Source: Bacilli bacterium
Lineage (GTDB): Bacteria; Bacillota_I; Bacilli_A; RF39; UBA660
Length of the DNA: 32,060 bases
Direction: 5' to 3'
Assembly (NCBI GenBank): GCA_017542465.1
Contig: JAFXXB010000010.1
Location: forward strand, 1 to 32,060
Part shown: in pieces, positions 6,612 through 17,894 of the stretch
Layout: each line of letters begins with the position of its first letter
Numbering within the stretch: position 1 is the stretch's first letter
Program-made: the position numbers and the translations under genes
The notes under the pieces: generated by a model
Seen by the model: only the letters and a program-made list of their open reading frames with translations
Database searches by the model: none
Told to the model about the DNA's origin: nothing

Positions 6612-7840
6612 TAAACCACTTCCGTATTAATATATATTTCTACTCCTTCATCTCTTAATAACTTAACAAAGTTTCTTACTATATTATTGTATTTATATAT
6701 AGATGATATACCTATACATAAATCATTCTTATTAGATATTAAAGTGAATTGGAAATCATCAGTTGATGATAATAAAGAAATACACTTAATATATTTTTCA
6801 ACATTCTCATCAAATATTACAGTTCCAACATTTGAGAAACATGTTGTTCTTTTTCCACTTAAAATTCTAGTTATATTAGATACAACTAATTTCTTAATAA
6901 ATAATGGAACTATTCTAGCAGTTATTAACTTTTGGAACTTAACATACATATTTGTTCTTGATTCTAAGTTACCAGAGTTAATACGACTAGCCATTTGTTC
7001 ACTTACTACTTTAATAATATCTTCAAAATTCAAATTACCTTTAGATGGTCTAAAATCTATGTAGACAATACCAAAGAAATTCTTTAATGATTCAGACTCA
7101 TAGAAACTTCTTAAATCAACAGGTAACTCTATTTTAATTAACTTATTATAATCTGATACTTTATATTCTTTTAATGTTGAATATATAAATACCGCTAATA
7201 GATATGTTGTTAATGTTGTATTATATCTATGAGCTATTTCAATTATTTTATTTAAATCACAATGAACTTCATAGAATCTTGTTTTATCACCTAATTTAGG
7301 TACTTTATATCTATAAATATTCTTATAACTATTCTTAGGTGTATCAGTTGGTTGATAATATTTATCATATGAATCTTCTATATGATCTAATTCAGAAGAT
7401 GATACATCTAATCTAAATTCTTCATTATATCTATATTTAATATAATTATTAACTAATAATTTAAAGAACTTTAATGCTCCTCTTCCATCAGATAATATAT
7501 GAGACATTTCAAGATTTATTCTATTACCATGATAACTAACTTCATATAATAAATCATTTTCATCATATACCAATTTATGACATATAGGTTTATCTTCTTT
7601 TACTACATATACATCTTTAGATGATGACTGATAATAATACCAAAATAAACCACTTTTAAGATTAACATGAAAGTTTGGATATGTTTGAACAGTTTCCTTT
7701 AAAGCTATTTTTAACCAATCTTTATCAACAACATCTGTTAACTCACACGAAAATCTAAAGACATTAGGTCTTTTTCTGTTTCGTAAAGTAGCGAATAAAA
7801 ATGCAACATTGTCTAACTTATACCAATTATTATCATTCAT
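6611..7840 (-). CDS. CoA-dependent acyltransferase (condensation-like fold)
   Basis: A 409-residue cytoplasmic protein with the catalytic HxxxDG motif as SHILSDGRG (His about residue 114), the signature of the chloramphenicol acetyltransferase/condensation superfamily, including alcohol acetyltransferase-like and PapA-type enzymes. A later DLRSFYE segment fits the same fold. The substrate is unknown. An in-frame GTG nine bases further upstream (7847-7849) has no ribosome site, so the ATG at 7838-7840 is chosen, with a weak GTGAT before it. The extended -10 promoter would start transcription at about 7849, giving a leader of only about nine bases. It is co-transcribed with the zinc-ribbon membrane protein. 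Confidence 0.75.
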   Translation of the reverse strand: MNDNNWYKLDNVAFLFATLRNRKRPNVFRFSCELTDVVDKDWLKIALKETVQTYPNFHVNLKSGLFWYYYQSSSKDVYVVKEDKPICHKLVYDENDLLYEVSYHGNRINLEMSHILSDGRGALKFFKLLVNNYIKYRYNEEFRLDVSSSELDHIEDSYDKYYQPTDTPKNSYKNIYRYKVPKLGDKTRFYEVHCDLNKIIEIAHRYNTTLTTYLLAVFIYSTLKEYKVSDYNKLIKIELPVDLRSFYESESLKNFFGIVYIDFRPSKGNLNFEDIIKVVSEQMASRINSGNLESRTNMYVKFQKLITARIVPLFIKKLVVSNITRILSGKRTTCFSNVGTVIFDENVEKYIKCISLLSSTDDFQFTLISNKNDLCIGISSIYKYNNIVRNFVKLLRDEGVEIYINTEVV

Positions 7841-7855
7841 ATCTATCACAATATC

Positions 7856-7864
7856 ATTATAACA
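7856..7864 (-). promoter_or_regulatory. Extended -10 promoter of the acyltransferase gene
   Basis: The minus strand reads TGTTATAAT: TG, one base and a perfect TATAAT. Transcription would start near 7849, almost at the start codon. Confidence 0.45.
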
Positions 7865-7872
7865 AATAAAAT

Positions 7873-7898
7873 AAAAAAGGTATATTTTTTATATACCT
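7873..7898 (-). terminator. Terminator of the queA-tgt operon
   Basis: AGGTATAT (7878-7885) pairs with ATATACCT (7891-7898), followed on the minus strand by a run of six T. It lies about 30 bases past the stop codon at 7928. Confidence 0.75.
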
Positions 7899-7927
7899 CT
7901 TTACTATATATGAATGTCTACTTGATA

Positions 7928-9984
<2,057 letters not shown>

Positions 9985-10002
9985 TTGTTATCCTCCTAGT
10001 TG

Positions 10003-11031
10003 TTAATCTTTTTTAAAAAACATTGCATCTCCAAATGAGAAGAATCTATAATTATTCTTTATTGCTTCTTTATATGCATTAAGTACAAATTCTTTTTTAC
10101 TAAATGCTGATACTAGCATTACTAGCGTAGATTTAGGTAAATGGAAATTAGTTATTAAGCAATCAATTGCTTTAAACTCATATCCAGGATATATAAATAT
10201 ATCTGTATTACCTGAACACTCTTTAAACTCACCATATTTATTCATGATAGTTTCAAGTGTTCTAGTACTTGTAGTACCTACAGCAATAATTCTTCTACCA
10301 TCTTTTTTAGCTTCATTTAATATGTCAGCTGTTTCCTTACTCATTTGATAGAACTCTGAATGCATATGATGATCTTTTATATCATCTACCTCTACTGGTC
10401 TAAAAGTACCTAATCCTACATGTAATGTAACATTAGTAATTATTACACCCTCACTTCTTAATTCATCCATTAATTCATTTGTAAAATGTAATCCAGCAGT
10501 TGGTGCAGCAGCAGATCCATCTACTTTTGCATATACTGTATTATATCTATCTTTTTCTTTTAACTTTTCATGAATATATGGTGGTAAAGGCATTTCACCT
10601 AATCTATCTAATATTTCAAGTAATATACCTTTATATAATAATTTAACTCTAGTTACACCTTCAGGTAATAATTCAATTACTTCAGCAGATAATTCATCAG
10701 AAAATTTAATAATAGTTCCTTCATGCAATCTTTTTTGAGGTCTTGCTAAACATTCCCAGATATCATCACCTTTATCTTTAAGTAAAAGTAATTCTATAAC
10801 AGCTCCAGTGTCTTCTTTAGTTCCCATCAATCTTGCAGGTATAACTCTTGTATCATTTATTACAAGTACATCACCTTTATGCAAATAATCTTTTATATCA
10901 CTAAAGTGTTTATGTTCTAACTCACCTGTAAATCTATCCATCACTAATAGTTTAGATGATGATCTATCTTTAAGTGGAGTTTGAGCAATTAACTCTTCTG
11001 GTAACTCATAATCAAAATCAGATGTCTTCAT
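10003..11031 (-). CDS. queA: S-adenosylmethionine:tRNA ribosyltransferase-isomerase
   Basis: QueA transfers the ribose part of SAM to preQ1-modified tRNA to make epoxyqueuosine. The product (342 residues from the chosen start) opens [20 protein letters not shown], the standard QueA start. It contains [43 protein letters not shown] and [15 protein letters not shown], all family hallmarks. An upstream in-frame GTG at 11038-11040 is part of the GGGTGAT ribosome site, so the ATG at 11029-11031 is the start. It is the first gene of the operon with tgt. The leader is too short for, and shows no sign of, a preQ1 riboswitch. Confidence 0.97.
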   Translation of the reverse strand: MKTSDFDYELPEELIAQTPLKDRSSSKLLVMDRFTGELEHKHFSDIKDYLHKGDVLVINDTRVIPARLMGTKEDTGAVIELLLLKDKGDDIWECLARPQKRLHEGTIIKFSDELSAEVIELLPEGVTRVKLLYKGILLEILDRLGEMPLPPYIHEKLKEKDRYNTVYAKVDGSAAAPTAGLHFTNELMDELRSEGVIITNVTLHVGLGTFRPVEVDDIKDHHMHSEFYQMSKETADILNEAKKDGRRIIAVGTTSTRTLETIMNKYGEFKECSGNTDIFIYPGYEFKAIDCLITNFHLPKSTLVMLVSAFSKKEFVLNAYKEAIKNNYRFFSFGDAMFFKKD

Positions 11032-11048
11032 AAAAATCACCCATAAAT

Positions 11049-11054
11049 ATTATA
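11049..11054 (-). promoter_or_regulatory. Possible -10 of the queA operon
   Basis: A TATAAT on the minus strand just downstream of the secretion-operon terminator. No convincing -35 is present. A start here would leave about ten bases before the start codon, so this is tentative. Confidence 0.3.
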
Positions 11055-11069
11055 TATGAAAATTAAAGT

Positions 11070-11097
11070 AAATAAAAGATATACCGTAGTATATCTT
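11070..11097 (-). terminator. Terminator of the type IV secretion operon
   Basis: AAGATATAC (11076-11084) and GTATATCTT (11089-11097) form a perfect nine-base stem with a four-base loop, followed on the minus strand by TTATTT. It lies directly after the virD4 stop codon and closes the operon. Confidence 0.7.
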
Positions 11098-11098
11098 A

Positions 11099-13795
11099 TT
11101 ATTCAAAGAAATCATCAAAATATTCATCATCTGTATTACTTTCAACAACTTGTGTTTGTGTATCAACTTTAACTGTTTGATTTTCAACAGCAGGTTGTGG
11201 TTGTACAGGTGTTGTTTGAACTGGTTGTTCTTGAACAACTGGTTCAGGATTAACAAATTGAATAGTTTGTGGTTGTTCTTGTACCATCACTTGAGGTTGT
11301 ACTTGTTGTTGAGGTTGTACAGGAACTTGTTCAACATTTTCTTTAATCATATTATCAAAGAAATTATTAGGAGTAGATACCATTCCACCAGGTTGAGTGA
11401 ATAAATTACCTTGAGAAACTTGTTCTACTGGTTTAGTTGGTTCTTCAAATACAACTTGTTGAACAGGAACTGTTTCTTGTACTTGTACAGGTAATGACTC
11501 TTGAATTTGAATCGGTTCAACTGGTTGTGCAGGTACATTTGGTTGTACTGGTACTTCAGTTTGAACTTGATTATTCATATTACTGAATAAATCATTAAAT
11601 GTTTGAGTATTACTTGTTGGTTGTACAACTTCTTCCTTCTTTTCTTCAAATGCAGGTGTTTGTACAGGATTATCAAATACAACTTTATTTTCTTCAAATG
11701 GATTGAAGTTATTTGGTTTTTCAGTTGTAACTTTTTCTTGTTTAAGTTTTTCTTGTCTTTCTTCCTCTTCAAGTTTAGCAATTTGTGCATCTATCTTTTT
11801 AACTAAATCATCAATATCTACTTTTGGTTTAGTATTCATAGTTGGTTTATTAGCATTTCTTGCTGCAACAAATTCTTCAAATGTTGGTATTCTATTAGGA
11901 TTAGAATTTGAACTTGAATTTAATCCACTCATACCACCTGACATGATATCAGCAAAACTTGGAAGTCCTCCAGAAGGTCTTGAAGAATTAGCGAATGGAT
12001 CAGATATTCCTCCAGGTCCACCTAGTCCACCACCAAATGGAGATGATTCTCCACCTTTCTTCATATCACTTCTCTTACGAACATCTACGAAATTCTTTAA
12101 ATCAAATAAAGCAACTTCTCTTTCTTCTCTTAAAGGGAATTCAGCAGGTTGATTAAATTCTTTATCACCCCAGTCAACTTGCCATGCAGGTTTAATGTGA
12201 GTTCTAAAAGGATTTTCTCTATCTCTTAAAATGATAACTTCATTAGGTTTTAACTTTTGTAAATCTGCAACAGTTATTAATGGAACTGATGCAGTCTTAT
12301 CTTCTTTCTTACTCTTAACTTCACCACATAACTTAGAAATTTCCTCTAAGGCTGCAAGCTCAGTAGTAAGTAAATAGAATTTATTTGAACAGTTAGATTT
12401 AATTGTTTCTGCTTCTTCTTTACCATATACTTTATCCAATTGTGAATAGTTTTGGATAATGAACGTAAATCTTATCCATCTTGAACGAGCGGCAGTAACC
12501 ATTGTTGTAATATCTTTTAATGCTGGCATATTTGCAAACTCATCAAGTAAGAAGTTAACTCTTATTGGTAAGTGTGAACCAGGTGAACTTTGTGCAACAT
12601 CAATTAATGATTCATATACTTGTTTAATAAAGATTGTTGCAAGTCCATGGTATGTTTTCTTTTCATCTTGTACTACAATGAATACTGCAGTTGGTTCTTG
12701 ACCTATCTTAGACATATCAAAATCAGAATAAGATAACATATCTGATAAAGTATCTCTTGAACCAAATGGTCTAATCTTTCCTCTGAATGTTGAAAGAATA
12801 CCACCCTTTGTTTCTTGAGGTGCATTTATTGTATTATTTGCTAATACATATGTAGGTGATTCTTCACCTTTAAATTTAAAGTATTCTTTAATATATGTTG
12901 AATTACCACCAAATTTATCTTCACCTATTGATGTAATATAGTTAATAGATTTTAAGTTTATTTCTTCAGGTTTTGCATCTTCAAATAATCCTAAGATACA
13001 AGCTGATAAATAGTCAGCTGATGAATCTTGCCAGAATGGATCTTGTACATTTGCATCCTTACAAATATTTGATGCAATATCATCTACAAGTTCTGATGCT
13101 TTATCTTTATTACCTGATTTATATAAGTTATATGGTATCATCAATGGATTCCATGCATTACCATTCATAGGAGAACGGAAGTTAACAACTACTATGTTAT
13201 AACCCATATGTTTTAAATATGAAGCATGATTTCTATGAATTTCACCCTTAGGGTCTGTTAAGATCATTGATTCACGAGCTTTAGCTAATGAATACACTAA
13301 TGGGTCAATTATAGCGGTAGTTTTACCTGAACCAGATACACCAACAACAAGTGTATGGTTTTCAGAATTATCTATCCACATATTTTTACCATCATTAATT
13401 AATACTACTCCACCATGTTCAGCATGTTCATCAGTTACTCCAACTTTAATAACTTTAGGAAGTTTTTTCATTTCTTTTTCTTCCATCCATCTAGAATAAC
13501 CATCTGAATCTCTTTCACCTATTTTTAATCCAGGTCCACCTTTAGCAAACTCAAATATTGTAGATGAAACTGAGAAGAATATAACAGCTAATACACCAAA
13601 GAATAATACTAAAATAACTGGTATATGTTTAATATCAAAATATTTAAACGGAAAAAGGCCAGCAAACTCTGACAAATTAATAATAGTTAATACATTAACT
13701 ACTACTACAAAGCATAAATATAATAGAATAACGCAAAAAAGACCAAACAAAGCTAAATCTTTTGCAGTTACTTTTACTTTTAACTTAAGTGCCAT
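11099..13795 (-). CDS. VirD4/TraG-type coupling ATPase
   Basis: Type IV coupling proteins recruit substrates to the secretion channel and power their entry. The 898-residue product has two N-terminal transmembrane helices (about 13-38 and 57-80), a Walker A GVSGSGKTT (152-160), LTDPKGEI typical of TraG/VirD4 (about 179-186), a Walker B FLLDEFANMP (about 415-424) and the conserved TFIIQNYSQL segment. The ATPase part ends near residue 575. The remaining 320 residues are low complexity: Gly/Ser/Pro-rich, then a charged helix, then Pro/Gln/Val-rich runs (VQPQ, VPVQP), ending in the acidic DDEYFDDFFE. This tail is far longer than in textbook VirD4. It is the last gene of the operon, 53 bases after its neighbour, with an AAAGGGG ribosome site. 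Confidence 0.92.
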   Translation of the reverse strand: MALKLKVKVTAKDLALFGLFCVILLYLCFVVVVNVLTIINLSEFAGLFPFKYFDIKHIPVILVLFFGVLAVIFFSVSSTIFEFAKGGPGLKIGERDSDGYSRWMEEKEMKKLPKVIKVGVTDEHAEHGGVVLINDGKNMWIDNSENHTLVVGVSGSGKTTAIIDPLVYSLAKARESMILTDPKGEIHRNHASYLKHMGYNIVVVNFRSPMNGNAWNPLMIPYNLYKSGNKDKASELVDDIASNICKDANVQDPFWQDSSADYLSACILGLFEDAKPEEINLKSINYITSIGEDKFGGNSTYIKEYFKFKGEESPTYVLANNTINAPQETKGGILSTFRGKIRPFGSRDTLSDMLSYSDFDMSKIGQEPTAVFIVVQDEKKTYHGLATIFIKQVYESLIDVAQSSPGSHLPIRVNFLLDEFANMPALKDITTMVTAARSRWIRFTFIIQNYSQLDKVYGKEEAETIKSNCSNKFYLLTTELAALEEISKLCGEVKSKKEDKTASVPLITVADLQKLKPNEVIILRDRENPFRTHIKPAWQVDWGDKEFNQPAEFPLREEREVALFDLKNFVDVRKRSDMKKGGESSPFGGGLGGPGGISDPFANSSRPSGGLPSFADIMSGGMSGLNSSSNSNPNRIPTFEEFVAARNANKPTMNTKPKVDIDDLVKKIDAQIAKLEEEERQEKLKQEKVTTEKPNNFNPFEENKVVFDNPVQTPAFEEKKEEVVQPTSNTQTFNDLFSNMNNQVQTEVPVQPNVPAQPVEPIQIQESLPVQVQETVPVQQVVFEEPTKPVEQVSQGNLFTQPGGMVSTPNNFFDNMIKENVEQVPVQPQQQVQPQVMVQEQPQTIQFVNPEPVVQEQPVQTTPVQPQPAVENQTVKVDTQTQVVESNTDDEYFDDFFE

Positions 13796-13848
13796 CTATT
13801 ATACCCCTTTCCTCAATATATTATTATAATATAAATCATACAATTTTA

Positions 13849-14583
13849 CTATACTCTTTTATTACTTGCGTTATACTTGACTAATACAACTGTACATACT
13901 ATACCAACAAGAACAAACGCTCCTATTATTATATATTCAAGTATTTTATATGATTGTTCATTGTGTTTCTCTTTCTTTTCTTTTGTATTATTATTTGAAG
14001 TACTATCATTTATTACTTTTCTTTCATTTGTAATTGTAGTTGTAGGTATTGTAGTTGGTTGAGTAGCATTCTTAGTAATTACTTTGCTATCTTTAGCTGC
14101 AACACCATTTTTTCTTTCTTCTATATATTCATCACTTACATCTGAATTTCTTCTATAGTTTTTACCATCAAATCCCATATCATTAAAACTAATTTGTAAT
14201 TCAATAGTAATAGATGAAGTCTCATCATCATATACATTATTAGATTTATATGTAATAAATCCATACTTATCAACAGTACCATCACTAGCTACAGCATATG
14301 CAGATAAGAATTTAACATCTGTAATAGATTGATGATATTTATTTGTACTGAATCCATCACTTTTTATTAAAGTTATTTCTTCATCTTTATAATTATCAGG
14401 TGATGAATATACTCTATATTTCATAATAATCTTAGTTATATCATCCATATTAACACTTGTAGTTATTACAGATGATACTTTTACATTATTATATGTTTTA
14501 ATAGTTTCTTCTTCAGCAAAAATATATGTAGGAAAAATACATATTAATAAAATTGTAATAAATAATAATAGTTTATTTTTCAT
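13849..14583 (-). CDS. Type I membrane protein of unknown function in the secretion operon
   Basis: I recognise no family. The 244-residue product has a signal peptide (about 1-23, ending YIFA before EEE), an outer beta-rich domain of about 140 residues without cysteines, a Thr/Pro-rich linker (TTIPTTTIT, about 180-190), a Lys/Glu-rich stretch, and a C-terminal transmembrane helix (about 212-234) with a short basic tail. It would stand on the cell surface, anchored by its C-terminus. It shares this topology with the preceding gene product but not obvious sequence. Ribosome site AAAGGAAG. Position next to virD4 and the channel genes suggests a surface role such as recipient contact or exclusion; that is inference. 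Confidence 0.65.
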   Translation of the reverse strand: MKNKLLLFITILLICIFPTYIFAEEETIKTYNNVKVSSVITTSVNMDDITKIIMKYRVYSSPDNYKDEEITLIKSDGFSTNKYHQSITDVKFLSAYAVASDGTVDKYGFITYKSNNVYDDETSSITIELQISFNDMGFDGKNYRRNSDVSDEYIEERKNGVAAKDSKVITKNATQPTTIPTTTITNERKVINDSTSNNNTKEKKEKHNEQSYKILEYIIIGAFVLVGIVCTVVLVKYNASNKRV

Positions 14584-14598
14584 ACATATACTTCCTTT

Positions 14599-15231
14599 CT
14601 ATAATGATCTTGCTTTTAAGAACATTAGTATTATTATTATAAATGCCAATACAATTCCTGATATAGCAGCTATAACAATAATTTTCTTAACTTTACTTTG
14701 TTCCTTCTTCTTTTTTGTTTTATATTTTGAATAATCTATCTTATACGAAGTAGTTTCTCCTTCATATATTTTAAATTGATTAGGTAATTGATTTTCTAAT
14801 TCATCAGCACCTTCTACTGAATAACCAACATTATATAAATCTACATTTATTTCTTTAGATGCTTTAAATCCATTATCTTTATTTAATTCTAATGAATATG
14901 AATAAATATCAGACATAATATCAATTTTAATTTTAATATCATTTAAACTCTCAGGAACATTAGCACTTATTTCTATTGTTCCCTTTTTTGCTTGAGGATC
15001 TTCATTTATATCCTTTAATTCACGTATCTTTCTTCCATTTTTATCCAATTGAACATACATTTTAGTATTAACATCATAAGACCACTCAACAGAAACTTTT
15101 TCATCATTACAGTAAGCTTCTCCATTTCTCCATTCATCAATACAAGTATGATATGAGAATGCATTTACATTAAAATACAATGTTGAAATAAAGATAATTG
15201 AAAATATTTTCAAACACATTTTTTTTATCAT
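14599..15231 (-). CDS. Second type I membrane protein of the secretion operon
   Basis: I recognise no family. The 210-residue product has a signal peptide (about 1-24, cleavage expected after NVNA), then an outer domain beginning with a cysteine pair (HTC...AYCND), beta-rich sequence containing KKGTIEISANVPESL and EGETTSYKIDY, a Lys-rich stretch and a C-terminal transmembrane helix (about 181-206). Its ATG overlaps the stop codon of the NlpC/P60 gene (ATGA), so translation is coupled. The following gene encodes another protein of the same topology, suggesting that the two outer domains may form a pair. Confidence 0.65.
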   Translation of the reverse strand: MIKKMCLKIFSIIFISTLYFNVNAFSYHTCIDEWRNGEAYCNDEKVSVEWSYDVNTKMYVQLDKNGRKIRELKDINEDPQAKKGTIEISANVPESLNDIKIKIDIMSDIYSYSLELNKDNGFKASKEINVDLYNVGYSVEGADELENQLPNQFKIYEGETTSYKIDYSKYKTKKKKEQSKVKKIIVIAAISGIVLAFIIIILMFLKARSL

Positions 15232-17390
15232 TGCACACCACTTCCAACATATCTATAAAAATCACATATTGATGTTTCTCTTCCACTACTTTTTACTGGT
15301 CCATTCTTTACTACACCAACCCAATTACCATTTGGATCAAGATTATCTTTAGTTGTAGGAGTAAAATAACCTGTTGAAGGATTATAATTATACCATTTTT
15401 TTGTAGTGTTATGACCACCTGATGATTCAAGAACAGTCATTGTTTTTTTATCAGGATTCATGCTATAAACTAATACCCAATGTTTTCTATTTTTATATGC
15501 ACATACATCTCCAGGTAATACATCATCTACAGATATTTTTTGCCAGTTAGGATCAGATCCATCCCAATGACTGTGATAACAGTGATTGTCTTCTATAACA
15601 CCCATTGACGTTTTTCCCAAAGCTAAAGCATATGCATATCCCGTAAATCTACAACAATCAATACCATGAATTAATGAAGCACTATCTACAACAGGGTTTC
15701 CTAAATATGAGGTTGGATCGTACATTGCTTTCAAAAATTCATTTTTAGTAGGATCAATATTAGTGACATTTCCTGCATAATATCCGTCAGCTGTACTAGC
15801 ATATGGTAAACCTAATGAAATAATATATTCACCATAGAATAAAACTTTTTCTCTTAATGACGCTGACGCCTCAGGACTAGGTGCTGGTCCTATAATGCCA
15901 TTACCGCCACCACCACCTCCGGCAGCTACAGCTATTGTATCTATATTATTGTATGTATAGAAAGATGTGAATCCACTATATTGTCCTCTCATAACTCCAG
16001 CATTTTTATCAATATATACCCAATAACCATTACCTAGATAAATACCGGCATCACTACCATTAACACCTATATCACCAGGTTTTAAATCTCCTTCACTAAT
16101 ACCAGTAAAATTACTATTACTTCCTAAATTAGCAACATCTATTGTTCCAGGATCTGATCCTGTAACATTCCAAAATACCCATTCAATTAAACCATTGGAA
16201 TCAATACCACCAGTTATACCAGTAGCTGTTGCATCTGTTGGTTTTCCTCCATCTTTATAATTAGTTCCTATTGCAGTAGCTCCGGCTACTACTACTACTT
16301 TTCTACCATTTGATAAAGTATCAAAACCAGGAACTTCATCAGTTACAGCTTTAACAGCTTCATTCATATAAAGTCCTGCTCCATACATAGAAATATATGC
16401 ATTATCAGAGAAGAATTCTTCTACTTTACTTACTTTATCAGTAATAAAATCTACAGCATGTAGTGCAGGTATCATAACAATCCATATTGGTAAAAACATC
16501 ATTATTATTGTAAATACTGTTGAAACCAAACTTATTACTATAAGTAAAAATAAAGATTTAGCAGTAAATTTACCACCACTCTTGATTGTTTTACCTAAGT
16601 TATCAAACATTTGACTTAAGTCACCGTTTAATAAGTTACCAAAAGCATCAAATACTGAATTAACAGAATCAGCTGCATCTTCTACCCCAGTAGCTTTGAG
16701 AGCTTTGTCCATACCAACTTTATCTAATGCATCAGCTACATCACCTGTAGCCTTGCCAATAACATTGGTAGCTTTATTCATAACATCCCGACTGATATCA
16801 TTACTATTAATAAGGTTACCAGCAGCATCCATTAATCCATTTTTACTAGCATTTGATGCAGCCTTTGTAGCTGTTTTGGCTCCTTTTGCGGCAGCACCTG
16901 CTACATTTTTAGCTCCTTGAGCAGCAGCTTGTTTTCCAGTTTGTTTAACTGTTTCTTTTGCGGCAGCTCCACCAGCACTACTTGCTGCAGATCCAGCTCC
17001 TCCACCTGCAAATATTGATGCAACCTTTAAAGCTGCTTCTCCAGTTTTCTTAGTTGCTGAATCTTCAATTTCCCCATCTTTATTTACTACTTTACCAGGC
17101 GCAACTCTATCACCAGGTTTATATTCTTTATTTTCATCAATATTATAGTCTTCTTTTCCAATACTATTAATATTGTTAACTTCTTGTTTTAATTCTTTAA
17201 GTGTAGGTTTTTGAGATGCATTTGTTGCTACTTCAGTTCCAACACTTTTAGTTGGCATAGATGCTGTTTTTGTTACTGTACCAGCTGTTTGAGTAGCTTT
17301 TGTTGCAGTATTTGCTGCTGTATTTACTGTTTTACTAGCTGTACTTGCAGCTTTAGATGCATTATTTGCAGCATTAGCTAAATTAGCCAT
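15228..17390 (-). CDS. Membrane-anchored double NlpC/P60 wall hydrolase (VirB1-like role)
   Basis: A 720-residue protein. Residues 1-270 are Ala/Lys/Thr-rich, helical and presumably cytoplasmic. A hydrophobic stretch at about 279-311 crosses the membrane. Outside are two NlpC/P60-like domains. The first (about 350-485) keeps the fold landmarks but has IDSNGLIEWVFWN where DCSGL is expected (Cys replaced by Ser398) and DAGIYLGNG where HVGIY is expected (His replaced by Asp447), so it should be inactive. After a Gly-rich linker the second domain (about 511-720) has GIDCCRF (C579), PGDVCAYKNRKHWVLVY (H637) and SGGH (H660), a plausible active triad. Such enzymes cut peptidoglycan peptides and open the wall for type IV channels, as with CwlT-type proteins. 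Ribosome site AAAGGAAG. Confidence 0.75.
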   Translation of the reverse strand: MANLANAANNASKAASTASKTVNTAANTATKATQTAGTVTKTASMPTKSVGTEVATNASQKPTLKELKQEVNNINSIGKEDYNIDENKEYKPGDRVAPGKVVNKDGEIEDSATKKTGEAALKVASIFAGGGAGSAASSAGGAAAKETVKQTGKQAAAQGAKNVAGAAAKGAKTATKAASNASKNGLMDAAGNLINSNDISRDVMNKATNVIGKATGDVADALDKVGMDKALKATGVEDAADSVNSVFDAFGNLLNGDLSQMFDNLGKTIKSGGKFTAKSLFLLIVISLVSTVFTIIMMFLPIWIVMIPALHAVDFITDKVSKVEEFFSDNAYISMYGAGLYMNEAVKAVTDEVPGFDTLSNGRKVVVVAGATAIGTNYKDGGKPTDATATGITGGIDSNGLIEWVFWNVTGSDPGTIDVANLGSNSNFTGISEGDLKPGDIGVNGSDAGIYLGNGYWVYIDKNAGVMRGQYSGFTSFYTYNNIDTIAVAAGGGGGGNGIIGPAPSPEASASLREKVLFYGEYIISLGLPYASTADGYYAGNVTNIDPTKNEFLKAMYDPTSYLGNPVVDSASLIHGIDCCRFTGYAYALALGKTSMGVIEDNHCYHSHWDGSDPNWQKISVDDVLPGDVCAYKNRKHWVLVYSMNPDKKTMTVLESSGGHNTTKKWYNYNPSTGYFTPTTKDNLDPNGNWVGVVKNGPVKSSGRETSICDFYRYVGSGVQ

Positions 17391-17414
17391 TACCTACACT
17401 TCCTTTCTAGAATA

Positions 17415-17894
17415 TTATTTATACAATTTTACAGTATAATTCCATACTCCATTCTCATAGAATACATAGTGATTATTATATTTGTCCACTACATATATCA
17501 TATTATCTTCTCTTGTATATTGAGATAAATCACTTGTTTTTAAAATCTTTTTATCTAATGTTTTTTGATAATTCAAGAAATTATCATAATTATCATTATA
17601 TAAAGATGTTTTTGTATCATTAGTTAACTTTGTATATGCTTTAGCAGGATCATCTGCCATTAATTGCATAAATTCTTTATAATAAGCTCTATATACATCT
17701 ATCTCATCTTTATTAATTAATGTATATTGATTAGTATTATAATTAACTATTTGTAAATCTTGTATTTTAGAATAAGGATTATATTCTCCTATATTATTTA
17801 TATAATACTTATATCCAAAATAGCCACCTATAATTAAACCAATAAATACTATAACTAAAATAGTTAACTTATATTTTTTAATAAAATTAATCAT
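17415..17894 (-). CDS. VirB8-like single-span protein (second copy)
   Basis: A 159-residue protein with a transmembrane helix at about 8-30 and an outer domain whose pattern (YYKEFMQLMADDPAKAYTKL, then a beta-rich end with YVVDKYNNHYVFYENG) suits the NTF2-like fold of VirB8/TcpC assembly factors. The match is by shape and context, not by strong sequence identity. An in-frame ATG 30 bases further upstream lacks a ribosome site. The ATG at 17892-17894 follows GGAGGTG by about eight bases and overlaps the previous gene by eight bases, so it is chosen. Confidence 0.6.
   Translation of the reverse strand: MINFIKKYKLTILVIVFIGLIIGGYFGYKYYINNIGEYNPYSKIQDLQIVNYNTNQYTLINKDEIDVYRAYYKEFMQLMADDPAKAYTKLTNDTKTSLYNDNYDNFLNYQKTLDKKILKTSDLSQYTREDNMIYVVDKYNNHYVFYENGVWNYTVKLYK

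Noticed and set aside
11032-11098. preQ1 riboswitch in front of queA
   Set aside because: The leader is too short, is mostly taken up by the upstream terminator and shows no preQ1-type stem or A-rich tail.
11150-11560. Repeat array in the 3' part of virD4
   Set aside because: The repeated GTTGT/ACTTG runs are the codons of the Pro/Gln/Val-rich protein tail; there is no regular spacing or conserved repeat as in a CRISPR array.
13796-13848. Internal promoter in front of virD4
   Set aside because: TATAAT-like words are present, but no -35 lies at the right distance and one of them sits inside the ribosome-site spacer. AT-rich chance matches are likely.
15228-17390. Sortase substrate signal NPSTG in the NlpC/P60 protein
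   Set aside because: The motif is internal, near residue 670, with no following hydrophobic segment and charged tail, so it is not a sorting signal.
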